Source of the DNA: Rhizobium johnstonii 3841
GTDB lineage: Bacteria; Pseudomonadota; Alphaproteobacteria; Rhizobiales; Rhizobiaceae
Reading direction: 5' to 3'
DNA length: 64,000 bases
Assembly: GCF_000009265.1 (NCBI RefSeq)
Contig: NC_008380.1
Location: 1,679,501-1,743,500, forward strand
Each line of letters starts with the position of its first letter. The first letter of the stretch is position 1. A program made the translations under genes and the position numbers. Under the pieces are notes generated by a model, which saw nothing but the letters and a program-made list of their open reading frames with translations, did no database searches and was not told where the DNA came from. Below are positions 1 to 8,368 of the stretch, one piece after another.

Positions 1-434
1 CCCACAACCCGTTCTCGATGCCGCAGGGCGGCCTCGATGCGCTTCAGAACCAGGATCCGCTGACGATCAAGGCGTTCCAGTATGACGCCGTCTGCAACGG
101 TTTCGAAATCGCCTCGGGCTCGATCCGTAACCAGTCGCCGGAAACCATGGTCGCCGCCTTCGAGAAGGTCGGCCTCAGCCAGCAGGATGTCGAGGACCGT
201 TTCGGCGGCCTCTACCGCGCCTTCCAGTACGGCGCCCCCCCGCATGGCGGCGCCGCCTTCGGTATCGACCGTATCGTCATGCTGCTCGTCGGCGCGAAGA
301 ACCTGCGCGAAATCTCGCTGTTCCCGATGAACCAGCAGGCCCAGGACCTGTTGATGGGCGCCCCGAGCCCGGCAGCGCCGACACAGTTGCGCGAACTCTC
401 GATCCGGCCGATCCCGCCGGTCAAGAAAGACTGA
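1..434 (+). CDS. aspS: Aspartyl-tRNA synthetase, C-terminal part (cut by window edge)
   Basis: The reading frame is open from the left edge (first full codon at base 3) to the stop at 432-434, so only about the last 143 residues are present. They hold class II synthetase motif 3 ([12 protein letters not shown]) and the bacterial AspRS ending [16 protein letters not shown]. AspRS charges tRNA-Asp with aspartate in the cytoplasm. The apparent ATG at 18 is internal. A strong hairpin terminator follows at 455-480. The identification is secure from the C-terminal motifs; the discriminating or non-discriminating type cannot be judged from this piece. Confidence 0.95.
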   Translation, partial: HNPFSMPQGGLDALQNQDPLTIKAFQYDAVCNGFEIASGSIRNQSPETMVAAFEKVGLSQQDVEDRFGGLYRAFQYGAPPHGGAAFGIDRIVMLLVGAKNLREISLFPMNQQAQDLLMGAPSPAAPTQLRELSIRPIPPVKKD

Positions 435-454
435 GATCGTCTGATCCCAAATGC

Positions 455-480
455 AAAAGCCCGGTAATTGCCGGGCTTTT
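455..480. terminator. Rho-independent terminator after aspS
   Basis: There is a 10-bp perfect stem (455-464 paired with 471-480) with a 6-base loop, A-rich on the left and ending in TTTT on the right. It lies between convergent aspS (+) and the serine hydrolase (-), so it can serve both strands. Confidence 0.85.
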
Positions 481-496
481 CTGTTGGTTCGGTCGC

Positions 497-1663
497 TCAC
501 AATGCCGCGTAGATCGCCTCGCGAAGATCGACTGTGAACTTGCCCCACATGCCCTCCAGCGTCGTGTTGGTCAGCGCAACGACGGTCAACCCGTTGACCG
601 GATCGATGAACCAGCTATGGCCGTAGACGCCGCCCCACTTCAGCGTGCCCTTGGGGAAGGGGACGCCTGCCTCGGCCGGATTGGTGATAACAGACCAGCC
701 GAAGCCAAAGCCGGAGCCGGGCTCGTGCTGCTGGCGCTGGCCGTCTGCCTGGTCCGTCGTCATCATCCCTACGGTTTCGGTCGAGAGCAGCGGTGCGCCG
801 CCCCTACGGATGGTGTCGAGTATGGCCAGGATATCACCCGCCGTTCCCGCCATGCCGGCGCCGCCCGAATGATAGGAGGCCGGGTGGAAGATGCGGTTCG
901 GCGCGAAGCGGATGGGACCCATCAGCGACATCACCAGCGCAGTCTCGCCCATCAGCGCCGGATCGGGTGAAGCGTCCATATAGGCCGCTGCCAGCCGGCT
1001 GCGGTCGCGAACCGAAAACGCGGTATCGGCAAGGCCAAGCGGTTTCGTCACCAGTTCAGCAACGGCCTCGCCCAGCGGCACGCTGGTTTCCGCCTCGATG
1101 ACGCCGCCCAGAACATCCATGGCGACGGAATATTGCCAGTCGCTGCCCGGCGCGAAGCGCAGTGGCGCGCTGGCGATCCGCCGCAGGTTCTCGGCCAGCG
1201 GCAGTCCCGGTTCGTCGAGGCCGTCGGAAACGCCGGCGCGGGTATAGGCATCGTCCCCTTCGAAGAAGCTGTAGCTGAGGCCGGACGTATGGGTCAGCAG
1301 GTGGCGGATGCGAATGATCGCTTCGCTGCCGTCAGGCAGCCTCGGTTGAAAGTCCGGCAGCCACCTCGTCACCGGGTCGTCGAGTCCGATTCTTCCCTGC
1401 TCGACGAGCCGCATCGCAGCGATGGTGACGATTGGCTTGGTGATGGAGGCAAGCCTGAAAATGGTGTCCTCGCGCATCGGCAGACCGTTTTCGCGGTCGG
1501 CGAGGCCGGCGGCGCGGCGATGGACGATCTCTCCGTCGCGGGCGATAAGCACCACCGTTCCCACAAGCCGATTGTCGTCGAGAGCGCTTGTGATGGCCGC
1601 ATCGACTGCTGCTGCAAGCGATGAATTCCTGTCGGCGTCTGCCGTTTCGAGGGGAAGACTCAT
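497..1663 (-). CDS. Serine hydrolase of the beta-lactamase/class C (EstB-like) family
   Basis: The protein has 388 residues when started at the ATG at 1663. The open frame runs 280 codons further upstream, but that part is antisense to the TetR gene and is not coding. A SxxK motif (SITK, residues 73-76) supplies the nucleophilic serine and lysine of the penicillin-binding/class C fold, and a WQYS motif further on fits the second (YxN-like) element. The C-terminus has WGGVYGHSWFID, resembling the third motif of EstB/D-aminopeptidase-like esterases. No clear signal peptide is seen, so it is probably a cytoplasmic esterase or peptidase rather than a resistance enzyme. It is divergent from a TetR regulator, and two inverted repeats lie between them, so it is the likely target of that repressor. 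The substrate is unknown. Confidence 0.8.
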   Translation of the reverse strand: MSLPLETADADRNSSLAAAVDAAITSALDDNRLVGTVVLIARDGEIVHRRAAGLADRENGLPMREDTIFRLASITKPIVTIAAMRLVEQGRIGLDDPVTRWLPDFQPRLPDGSEAIIRIRHLLTHTSGLSYSFFEGDDAYTRAGVSDGLDEPGLPLAENLRRIASAPLRFAPGSDWQYSVAMDVLGGVIEAETSVPLGEAVAELVTKPLGLADTAFSVRDRSRLAAAYMDASPDPALMGETALVMSLMGPIRFAPNRIFHPASYHSGGAGMAGTAGDILAILDTIRRGGAPLLSTETVGMMTTDQADGQRQQHEPGSGFGFGWSVITNPAEAGVPFPKGTLKWGGVYGHSWFIDPVNGLTVVALTNTTLEGMWGKFTVDLREAIYAAL

Positions 1664-1671
1664 CAGATTAA

Positions 1672-1742
1672 ACCTTCTATAATCACAATGACCGTTCCTG
1701 AATATAGAAGGTCGTTTCGAATTTCTAGAGTGATCATTGTGA
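1672..1742. promoter_or_regulatory. Paired inverted repeats, candidate TetR operator
   Basis: Two perfect inverted repeats interleave in the divergent intergenic region: ACCTTCTATA/TATAGAAGGT at 1672-1681 and 1703-1712, and TCACAATGA/TCATTGTGA at 1683-1691 and 1734-1742. The second right arm covers the proposed GTG start of the TetR gene. The position suggests autoregulation plus control of the hydrolase. This is inferred from symmetry only. Confidence 0.5.
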
Positions 1743-2371
1743 AAAATAGACGAGACGTGGAAAATTCTACCGCCCGCCGCCGCGGCCGTCCGCCGGCCTT
1801 CGACCGCGAGACCGTTCTCTCGGCTGCCCGCGAAACCTTCTGGGCGCATGGATATGAGGGCGCCTCGATCGCCGATCTCACCGCCGCCATGGGCATCACG
1901 CCGCAAAGCCTCTATGCCGCCTTCAACTCGAAGGCCGATCTCTATCGCGCCGCGCTGGAGCAATACCGAGGGCTGGGCTCCGACACGTTTTCCGCACTCG
2001 GCGAACCGATCGACACCGTCTCCGCCTTCGAGCGCATATTGCGGGGCTCGGCGGCGATTTTCTCGGCGCCGGAGCATCCGAAAGGCTGCATGATCTCGAC
2101 GGCTGTGCTGAACTGCGCCAGTGAGAACGCCGTGATCGCCGACCATGTTGCAGCGATGCGCCGTCGGTCGCTGGACGCTTTCACCGCGAGGATCGAGCGT
2201 GGCATCCGCGAGGGCGATATGAAGCCAGAGACGAACCCGCGCGCGCTGGCACGGTTCCTCGGTGCCATCATCCAGGGCATGTCGGTGCAGGCGAGGGACG
2301 GCGCATCGATGGAGGAATTGCTTGATATCGCAGTCCTCGCCATCGTCGAGGTCGCCCGTCATCGCGCCTGA
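1739..2371 (+). CDS. TetR/AcrR family transcriptional regulator
   Basis: The protein has 210 residues from the GTG at 1739; an in-frame ATG at 1688 would add 17 residues with no TetR similarity and would place the start inside the operator-like repeats. An N-terminal basic stretch (ARRRGRPPAFD) leads into a TetR helix-turn-helix (ETFWAHGYEGASIADLTAAM then ITPQSLYAAFNSKADLY). The rest is the ligand-binding domain, resembling the subgroup that has SAPEHPKGCMI near residue 115. It is divergent from the serine hydrolase, so the likely role is local repression relieved by an unknown ligand. It ends just before a large hairpin terminator. Confidence 0.88.
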   Translation: MKNRRDVENSTARRRGRPPAFDRETVLSAARETFWAHGYEGASIADLTAAMGITPQSLYAAFNSKADLYRAALEQYRGLGSDTFSALGEPIDTVSAFERILRGSAAIFSAPEHPKGCMISTAVLNCASENAVIADHVAAMRRRSLDAFTARIERGIREGDMKPETNPRALARFLGAIIQGMSVQARDGASMEELLDIAVLAIVEVARHRA

Positions 2372-2374
2372 AAA

Positions 2375-2457
2375 CGAAAAGGCCCGGCAGTCCGTGAACT
2401 GCCCCCGAAAGTTGGACGTCAACCTTTGGGGCAGTTCACTACTGCCGGGCCTTTTCG
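2375..2457. terminator. Bidirectional terminator with a long nested stem
   Basis: A 17-bp perfect stem (2375-2391 with 2441-2457; core AAAAGGCCCGGCAGT) separates the convergent TetR gene and the secreted-protein gene. The A/T ends fit termination on both strands. The loop is occupied by a second, 44-bp palindrome (separate entry). Confidence 0.85.
2395..2438. repeat. 44-bp palindrome of IS3/IS150-like ends inside a terminator loop
   Basis: The segment begins TGAACTGCCCCCGAAAGTTG and ends with its near-complement (CAACCTTTGGGGCAGTTCA); the arms differ by single-base gaps. The TGAACTG(C)CCCC..AAAGTTGGAC pattern resembles the terminal inverted repeats of IS3-family (IS150 group) elements, here back to back with no transposase between. 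It may be a minimal IS relic or MITE-like insertion into the terminator loop. Family assignment is from memory of the consensus. Confidence 0.45.
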
Positions 2458-2474
2458 TCGCGAGATCGAAGCGA

Positions 2475-3662
2475 TCAGTCGTTGGCGGTAACCTTGACGC
2501 CAAGCACTTGCGGAAGCGTGTTCGGAGCGCCCATGGCGGCGCCCACGATTGTTGGGAACGGAACCGGCTTTTCAGGAGCGGCCTTGACGGTCAGGCTCTT
2601 CGGATCGTCGAGGAAGGTGTTGACGGCAGCCGAAACGGCGTTCTGCAGTTCCGGAATATTGAGCTGTGCCAGCATGATCGGCGTCATCGCCTTCAGCGAA
2701 TCCGCCATCTGCTTGCCGGATATGTTCTGTTGCGCGCCGGCATAATCGAGCGCGCGCTTGGTGATCGAGGCATCTTCGAAGCGCACCTGCGCGGCCTCGA
2801 AGGACAGCTGCTGCATCAGGCCAAGCATGGCAAGACCGAGCGCCTGCTGCGATTCTTCCTTGTTCGGGTTGGCTTCGGATTGCTTCATCGCATCCTGCAG
2901 CGACTTCACGAAGGGCATCGTGTAGCCCGAGATCTTGAAGCCAAGGTTCAGCTTGCCGATGTTGGTGAAGTCGAAGGCGAATTCCGAAATGTCGATCGTG
3001 CCGGGGGCAAGTTCCCAGGCGCCCTTCATGGTGATGTCGCCCTGGATGTGCTGCAGGGCTAGCTTCTCGATCGCGTCCTTGCTCTGCGGATCCTCAGCCT
3101 TGCTGAGATCGGCCTTCATGCTTTTGAAGGCGCCGTCGAAATCGAAGCCGGATTCGTCTTCGCGCAGCGTCAGGTTGACGTTGCTTTCAAGCACCGAGAA
3201 CAATTCCGCCCCATCCTTGACCACCTTCAGCGGGCCGGTATGGGCGGTTTCGTACAGCATCATGGTATCGAGCGTGTCGCCGCCCGGCGTTGCCGGGATC
3301 GAGATGCCGCCGAGCGTCAGCTCCTGCGCCGTGACTGTGACGCCGTCTTTCGTGGTGTTGATATCGGGGAAGGCGGCCTCTTCGATGTAATAGCCGCCAT
3401 CCTCGTCTTCTTCGACGCCGGAAAGGGTGACTTCGCCAACGGCCAGGCTTTCGCCGCCGGCAGATTTGACGCTGACATTCTTCAGCGTCGCGGTCGTGCC
3501 GTCGATATCGACGCTGTCAGCCGAAATCGTTCCGCCTTGTGCGGCATAGGCGGCATTGAGCTTCTTCAGCAGATCGGCGCCGTCGAGAGCGAAAGCCGAG
3601 CCGGCAAGCGATAAAAAGGCTGCGCTCGATAGCATCAGCCGCGTTGTCCGGTAAAAGTTCAT
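2475..3662 (-). CDS. Secreted periplasmic protein of unknown function
   Basis: The protein has 395 residues, starting at the ATG at 3662. The N-terminus is a classical signal peptide (short basic start, hydrophobic core, cleavage near SAFA-LDG around residue 25). The mature part is acidic, without membrane segments, and alternates beta-like stretches (ADSVDIDGTTATLKNVSV and similar). This fits a repetitive beta-structured periplasmic protein with long lipid-transfer-like strands, but no family motif is recognised. The tail KPVPFPTIVGAAMGAPNTLP is hydrophobic. It is transcribed away from parC, sharing a 235-bp divergent region with it, and ends at a strong bidirectional terminator. The function is unknown. 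Confidence 0.75.
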   Translation of the reverse strand: MNFYRTTRLMLSSAAFLSLAGSAFALDGADLLKKLNAAYAAQGGTISADSVDIDGTTATLKNVSVKSAGGESLAVGEVTLSGVEEDEDGGYYIEEAAFPDINTTKDGVTVTAQELTLGGISIPATPGGDTLDTMMLYETAHTGPLKVVKDGAELFSVLESNVNLTLREDESGFDFDGAFKSMKADLSKAEDPQSKDAIEKLALQHIQGDITMKGAWELAPGTIDISEFAFDFTNIGKLNLGFKISGYTMPFVKSLQDAMKQSEANPNKEESQQALGLAMLGLMQQLSFEAAQVRFEDASITKRALDYAGAQQNISGKQMADSLKAMTPIMLAQLNIPELQNAVSAAVNTFLDDPKSLTVKAAPEKPVPFPTIVGAAMGAPNTLPQVLGVKVTAND

Positions 3663-3897
3663 GGGGTGATTCCTCTGGTGGCGTGGTGGCGGTTGGAAAT
3701 CTGCAGTGACGCTACTACGGATTGGGCCTGCTTTATATTTGCCGACCGCTAAATTTTTGTTGAGAGGAACGGCAAACGAAGTCCAAATTGCGGCGGAGCG
3801 TTTGTCTCATCCTTTGATGTCGGTCCGAAGACTTCATCCACAGCTGCAATGGCCCCGATTCCTTGCCCGCCGGCCTCTTCTGAGCTAGTCAGAACCT

Positions 3898-6153
3898 ATG
3901 GGACAAGAGATTTTGCCGCCTTCAGGCGGAGACGATGATCACATCCAGCCGGTCGACCTCAAGGCGGCGCTCGAGCAGCGTTACCTTGCCTACGCGTTGT
4001 CGACCATCATGCACCGCGCCCTGCCTGACGTGCGCGACGGGCTGAAGCCTGTCCATCGCCGCATTGTCTACGCGATGAACGAGATGGGGCTGAGGCCGAA
4101 CTCGGCCTTCAGGAAATGCGCCAAGATCGTCGGCGAGGTGATGGGTAACTACCATCCGCACGGCGACCAATCGATTTACGACGCGCTTGCCCGTCTCGCC
4201 CAGGATTTCTCGCAGCGCTACACGCTGGTCAACGGCCAGGGCAATTTCGGCAATATCGACGGCGATAGCCCCGCCGCCATGCGTTACACCGAATCGAAGA
4301 TGACGGCCGTCTCCGAACTGCTGCTCGAAGGCATCGATCAGGATGCCGTCGATTTCCGCGACACTTACGACGAATCGAATTCCGAGCCGGTCGTCCTTCC
4401 CGGCGCCTTCCCGAACCTGCTCGCCAACGGCTCCTCCGGCATCGCCGTCGGCATGGCGACCTCGATCCCGTCGCACAATGCCCACGAGCTTTGCGACGCC
4501 GCCCTGCATCTGATCAAGCATCCCGACGCGACCGTCGAAAAGCTCGTCGAATTCATTCCCGGCCCGGATTTCCCCACCGGCGGCATTATTATCGACAACC
4601 GCGAAAGCATCATCGAGAGCTACCGCACCGGCCGCGGCGGTTTCCGCGTGCGGGCGAAATGGCAGACGGAAGATCTCGGCCGCGGCGGTTACCAGATCGT
4701 CATCACCGAAATTCCCTTCCAGGTGCAGAAATCGCGGCTGATCGAGAAAATCGCCGAGCTGCTGATCGCCCGCAAGCTGCCGCTGCTGGAAGATATCCGC
4801 GACGAATCGGCCGAAGACATTCGTGTCGTGCTGGTGCCGAAGACCCGCAGCGTCGATCCGACGATCCTGATGGAATCGATGTTCAAGCTGACGGAGCTCG
4901 AAAGCCGCTTCCCGCTCAACATGAACGTGCTCTCCATGGGCCGCATCCCGCGGGTCATGGCGCTGAACGAGGTGTTGAAGGAGTGGCTGGACCACCGGCG
5001 CGAAGTTCTGCAGCGCCGTTCGCGCTTCCGTCTGGCGGCGATCGACAGGCGCCTCGAAATCCTCAGCGGCCTGCTGGTCGCCTACCTCAACATCGACGAG
5101 GTCATCCGCATCATCCGCGAGGAGGACGAGCCGAAGCCGGTGATGATGGCGCGCTGGGATCTCACCGACAATCAGGTCGAGGCGATCCTCAATATGCGGT
5201 TGCGCGCCTTGCGCAAGCTGGAAGAGTTCGAGATCCGCAAGGAATTCGACGAACTCACCAAGGAGAAGGGCGAGATCGAGGCGTTGCTTTCCTCCGACGA
5301 CAAGCAGTGGCAGACGGTCGCCTGGGAAATCGGCGAAGTGAAGAAGAAATTCGCCAAGGCGACCGAGGTCGGCCGCCGCCGCACCCAGTTCGCCGACGCG
5401 CCCGAGACCGACGAGGAAGCAATCCAGCAGGCGATGATCGAGAAGGAACCGATCACCGTCGTCATTTCCGAAAAGGGCTGGATCCGCGCGCTGAAGGGCC
5501 ACATCGCCGATACGGCGGCGCTGACCTTCAAGGAAGGCGACGGCTTGAAGATCGCCTTCCCGGCGCAGACCACGGACAAGATCTTGATCGTCACCACAGG
5601 CGGCAAGGCCTTCACGCTTGGCGGTGACAAGCTGCCGGGCGGTCGCGGCCACGGCGAGCCGCTGCGCATCATCGTCGATATGGATAACGACCAGGCGGTG
5701 CTGACCGCTTTCGTCCATGATCCCTCGCGCAAGCAGCTGATCGTCTCGACCGCCGGCAACGGCTTCGTCGTTCCGGAGGCCGAGCTGGTTGCCAATACCC
5801 GCAAGGGCAAGCAGATCATGAATGTCGGGCTGCCCGAGGAAACGCAGCTGCTCGTGCCCGTCAGCGGCGACCATGTCGCCGTCGTCGGCGAAAACCGCAA
5901 GCTGCTGGTCTTCCCGCTGGCGCAGGTGCCGGAAATGTCGCGCGGCAAGGGCGTGCGTCTCCAGCGTTACAAGGATGGCGGCATTTCCGACGTCCGCTGC
6001 TTCGCGATATCAGATGGCCTCGTCTGGGAAGACAGCGCCGGCCGCACCTTCACGAAGAGCAAGGACGAACTCGTCGAGTGGCTGGCCGATCGCGCCACTG
6101 CCGGTCGCACCGTGCCGAAGGGCTTCCCGCGCAGCGGCAAATTCGCTGGCTGA
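3898..6153 (+). CDS. parC: DNA topoisomerase IV subunit A
   Basis: The protein has 751 residues and matches the alphaproteobacterial ParC length. ParC is the breakage-reunion subunit that pairs with ParE to decatenate daughter chromosomes. Visible are the conserved start [20 protein letters not shown], the quinolone-region sequence [20 protein letters not shown], and the catalytic tyrosine in [10 protein letters not shown] (about residue 130). The C-terminal beta-pinwheel from about residue 500 has degenerate repeats ([34 protein letters not shown]), without the GyrA box, which favours ParC over GyrA. It is a single-gene unit; repeat hairpins follow. A 650-residue open frame on the opposite strand is a GC-rich shadow. 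Confidence 0.96.
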   Translation: MGQEILPPSGGDDDHIQPVDLKAALEQRYLAYALSTIMHRALPDVRDGLKPVHRRIVYAMNEMGLRPNSAFRKCAKIVGEVMGNYHPHGDQSIYDALARLAQDFSQRYTLVNGQGNFGNIDGDSPAAMRYTESKMTAVSELLLEGIDQDAVDFRDTYDESNSEPVVLPGAFPNLLANGSSGIAVGMATSIPSHNAHELCDAALHLIKHPDATVEKLVEFIPGPDFPTGGIIIDNRESIIESYRTGRGGFRVRAKWQTEDLGRGGYQIVITEIPFQVQKSRLIEKIAELLIARKLPLLEDIRDESAEDIRVVLVPKTRSVDPTILMESMFKLTELESRFPLNMNVLSMGRIPRVMALNEVLKEWLDHRREVLQRRSRFRLAAIDRRLEILSGLLVAYLNIDEVIRIIREEDEPKPVMMARWDLTDNQVEAILNMRLRALRKLEEFEIRKEFDELTKEKGEIEALLSSDDKQWQTVAWEIGEVKKKFAKATEVGRRRTQFADAPETDEEAIQQAMIEKEPITVVISEKGWIRALKGHIADTAALTFKEGDGLKIAFPAQTTDKILIVTTGGKAFTLGGDKLPGGRGHGEPLRIIVDMDNDQAVLTAFVHDPSRKQLIVSTAGNGFVVPEAELVANTRKGKQIMNVGLPEETQLLVPVSGDHVAVVGENRKLLVFPLAQVPEMSRGKGVRLQRYKDGGISDVRCFAISDGLVWEDSAGRTFTKSKDELVEWLADRATAGRTVPKGFPRSGKFAG

Positions 6154-6159
6154 GGCACG

Positions 6160-6220
6160 ACAGCGCCGCGCGTCTTTTCAGACGCGCAAGGGGCATTGTA
6201 AAACTTAGATGCAGTAAATT
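6160..6220 (+). repeat. Dispersed intergenic hairpin repeat (RIME-like), copy 1
   Basis: It starts ACAGCGCCGCGCGTCTTTTC and forms a stem GCGCGTCT/AGACGCGC (6168-6175 with 6180-6187), followed by TGTAAAACTTAGATGCAGTAA. The same unit recurs at 11081, 23617, 36030 (inverted) and 47721. It resembles Rhizobium intergenic mosaic elements. It lies directly after parC and may act as its transcript end. Confidence 0.7.
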
Positions 6221-6364
6221 CCGCGCCCGACTCTTGGCGGGCGCGACAATTCCTCTATTTCAATCCTGTTAGCAAAAATATGAGCAGGCCGGCTCCGGAG
6301 GCGGACGGAATGGCCGCAGGCCGCGCACGGGAGGAGTGTGCGCGCCGTTACCGGAGGAAAATCG

Positions 6365-6823
6365 ATGCCCGCCAGCACCATCAAACTGCATGTCAGCCAC
6401 ACCTATAGGGTGCCGCCCGCCGTCGTCTACGACGCCTGGCTCAATCCCGAAATCGCCCGCCGCTTCCTGTTTGCGACCGATGACGGTCACGTCATCCGCG
6501 CCGATATCGATCCGCGTGTCGGCGGCCGTTTCTTCGTCGTCGACCGCCGCCCGACCGGCGACGCCTTTCATCAGGGCGTTTTCCTGGAGTTGAAGCGCCC
6601 GCAACGCATGGTCTTCAGTTTTTCCGTCGAGGAGCATGACCACAATTGCGACCGTGTCGAAATCAACATCGAGCCTCTTGGCGGCGGCAGCCGTTTGACG
6701 CTGACCCACGAAATGTGCGCCGAATGGGCCGAGCACGAGGAAAAGACCCGGCGAGGCTGGGCGCATGTGGTCGAGGGGCTTGGCAGGGAACTGGAGCAGC
6801 AGCAGTTCAAGGCGACGGGTTGA
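6365..6823 (+). CDS. SRPBCC (AHSA1/START-like) domain protein
   Basis: The protein has 152 residues. The ATG at 6365 is chosen because GGAGG lies about 8 bases upstream; an in-frame ATG at 6338 has no such site. The sequence has the hallmarks of the AHSA1 family: HTYRVPPAVVYDAWLNPEIARRF at the start, then DPRVGGRFFVVDRR, a central GVFLELKRPQRMVFSF, and the C-terminal HEMCAEWAEHEEKTRRGWAHVVEGL helix. These proteins form a hydrophobic helix-grip pocket; many bind small ligands or act as ATPase activators, and none of that can be assigned here. The last 17 bases overlap the convergent doc-like gene. Confidence 0.85.
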   Translation: MPASTIKLHVSHTYRVPPAVVYDAWLNPEIARRFLFATDDGHVIRADIDPRVGGRFFVVDRRPTGDAFHQGVFLELKRPQRMVFSFSVEEHDHNCDRVEINIEPLGGGSRLTLTHEMCAEWAEHEEKTRRGWAHVVEGLGRELEQQQFKATG

Positions 6824-7202
6824 GCGGTATGCTGAAATCTCGAAGGAAGCGGGTCGCACCTTCTTCGTCGATCTCGCCGGCGGCTACCGCAAGAACGAAA
6901 GCGTAGAGATTGGCATCGGTCGTTTCGATCTCGTAGCCATTTTCGAGAAGGAACACAGCGGCGCTTACGATCGCGATCCGCTTGTTGCCGTCGACGAATG
7001 CACGGTTGCGGGCAAGGCCAAAAAGATAGGCGGCGGCGAATTCGATGACGCCGTCGCAGCCGTAATTTGCCTTGTGTACAGGCCGGCCGAGAGCAGATTC
7101 CAGCGCGCCTTCGTCACGCAGTCCTGCGAGACCACCGAAGCGCTCGATCTGCATTTTCTGCAGGCTCTCCACCAATGGTCTCGTCAGGAATTTGAAGGCC
7201 AT
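6807..7202 (-). CDS. Doc-family (death-on-curing, Fic fold) toxin with altered catalytic motif
   Basis: The protein has 131 residues, the usual Doc length. The Fic/Doc signature appears as NRAFVDGNKRIA (residues 66-77). In active members the motif is HxFx(D/N)xNKR; here the histidine position holds Arg67 (codon CGT), while Phe69, Asp71, Asn73, Lys74 and Arg75 are kept. Doc kinases phosphorylate EF-Tu, and the histidine is the catalytic base, so this copy may be inactive or altered. It is the second gene of a toxin-antitoxin unit: its ATG overlaps the antitoxin stop by one base (TAATG). Its 3' end overlaps the SRPBCC gene by 17 bp. Confidence 0.85.
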   Translation of the reverse strand: MAFKFLTRPLVESLQKMQIERFGGLAGLRDEGALESALGRPVHKANYGCDGVIEFAAAYLFGLARNRAFVDGNKRIAIVSAAVFLLENGYEIETTDANLYAFVLAVAAGEIDEEGATRFLRDFSIPLNPSP

Positions 7203-7423
7203 TATTCGGCCAGCTTTTTCAAGGCGACCTTATACTTGTCCATGAAATATCGAGCTGCCTCGAGCTGACGAGACAAATCCTCATCGGCCGGCTTCAAAGT
7301 GATGCCGCCGTTTTCCATCTGCAATTCCAGTGAATCGCCGGTCTTCAATCCAAGTCGGTCGAGGGTTTCCTTAGGGATGATAATACCCTCGGAATTTCCG
7401 ATCTTGCGGATCGTGACGTTCAT
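7202..7423 (-). CDS. AbrB/MazE-type antitoxin
   Basis: The protein has 73 residues. The N-terminal half is a SpoVT/AbrB swapped-hairpin DNA-binding domain: VTIRKIGNSEGIIIPKETLDRLGLKTGDSLEL, with the typical GNS and IPKE elements. The C-terminal tail (SRQLEAARYFMDKYKVALKKLAE) is an amphipathic helix suited to covering the toxin. It is the first gene of the pair with the Doc-like gene, translationally coupled through a one-base stop/start overlap. Such antitoxins usually repress their own promoter, and a good sigma-70-like promoter containing the palindrome GTTATAAC lies just upstream. Confidence 0.87.
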   Translation of the reverse strand: MNVTIRKIGNSEGIIIPKETLDRLGLKTGDSLELQMENGGITLKPADEDLSRQLEAARYFMDKYKVALKKLAE

Positions 7424-7447
7424 CGTTTTGTCCTCTGTGGTAACGGA

Positions 7448-7476
7448 GTTATAACACGAGGTCGAGCAAGCGACAA
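7448..7476 (-). promoter_or_regulatory. Promoter of the toxin-antitoxin pair
   Basis: Read on the minus strand there is TTGTCG (7476-7471), a 17-base spacer and TATAAC (7453-7448), then the antitoxin ATG about 25 bases on. The -10 element lies in the 8-bp palindrome GTTATAAC, a plausible site for AbrB-type autoregulation. Inferred from consensus only. Confidence 0.45.
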
Positions 7477-7480
7477 CGTC

Positions 7481-8368
7481 CTAGCCTGCCATTTGAGCGA
7501 TGCTTTTCCTCCGCACGATCCAGACGGAATGGGCTGCGATCGCCGCCACCAGGATGCCGCCGCCGACCAGCGTCATCGGCGCCGGCGTTTCCGCAAAGAT
7601 CAGCCAGACCCAGATCGGCGCGAGCACGGTTTCGAGCAGGTAGAACATGCCGACCTCCGGCGCGGAGAGGTAACGCGGCCCGGTCGCCAGACACCAGAAG
7701 GCGAGCGGCATCATGACCGCGCCGTTGAAGAGAATCCAGGCGGGATGCTCGATCGAAAAACCGCCTGCCGGCATGACCGAGATCAGGCCGATCGCCGCCG
7801 GTAGCACCGTCGAAAGCAGCGAGACGAAGCCCATCTCCCGGCGGGATGCGCGACTGATGGTGATGGCGGCGGCAATGATGAAGGCGGTGAGAAGGGCCAT
7901 GGTGTCGCCGAAGAGATGGCCGCCCGAAAGCCCGTCCCGCACGATCAGGCCGACGCCGAAGATCATCGCCGCCATGGCGATCAGCGTTGCCGGCGCTGGC
8001 CGCTCCTTGAGAAAAATCCAGGAAAGCAGGGCGGCGAACATCGGATTGAAGGCGACGATAAAAACGACATTGGCCGTCGACGTGTTGAAAACGGCGAGAA
8101 GGAAGACCACCGTCGTCAGCCCGTAGAGCAGACCGGTGACGAGGCCCGGCCAGCCCGGCACCAGCACTGGCCATCGCCCCTTGGCGATCCTGAGCGCCGT
8201 TGCCACCAGCAGCGTCACGCCAAGGGTCGCGATGCTTCTCGCGGCCAGGATCGACCACAGCTCGCCGTCGGCGAGCCGCATCAGCGGGATATCCACGGAA
8301 AGCGCCAACCCGCCGATCGCCGTCAGCAGCAGGCCCTTCCGATGGTCGGAAAGAGCGGTGGGGAACAT
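7481..8368 (-). CDS. DMT-family (EamA) membrane transporter
   Basis: The protein has 295 residues with about ten hydrophobic segments arranged as two EamA repeats (first half from LLLTAIGGLALSVDIPLMRL, second from FGDTMALLTAFIIAAAITISR). The second half has the typical exporter sequence EVGMFYLLETVLAPIWVWLIFAETP. The family exports metabolites or amino acids across the inner membrane; the substrate cannot be read from sequence. The ATG follows directly on the stop of bpt with no spacer, so the two are probably cotranscribed, although their functions are not obviously linked. Confidence 0.88.
   Translation of the reverse strand: MFPTALSDHRKGLLLTAIGGLALSVDIPLMRLADGELWSILAARSIATLGVTLLVATALRIAKGRWPVLVPGWPGLVTGLLYGLTTVVFLLAVFNTSTANVVFIVAFNPMFAALLSWIFLKERPAPATLIAMAAMIFGVGLIVRDGLSGGHLFGDTMALLTAFIIAAAITISRASRREMGFVSLLSTVLPAAIGLISVMPAGGFSIEHPAWILFNGAVMMPLAFWCLATGPRYLSAPEVGMFYLLETVLAPIWVWLIFAETPAPMTLVGGGILVAAIAAHSVWIVRRKSIAQMAG

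Noticed and set aside
1664..2503. N-terminal extension of the serine hydrolase frame
   Set aside because: The frame is open but antisense to the TetR gene; the family similarity begins at the ATG at 1663.
3922..5874. A 650-residue open frame opposite parC
   Set aside because: It is a shadow of the GC-rich parC codons; parC has clear family motifs and the opposite frame has none.
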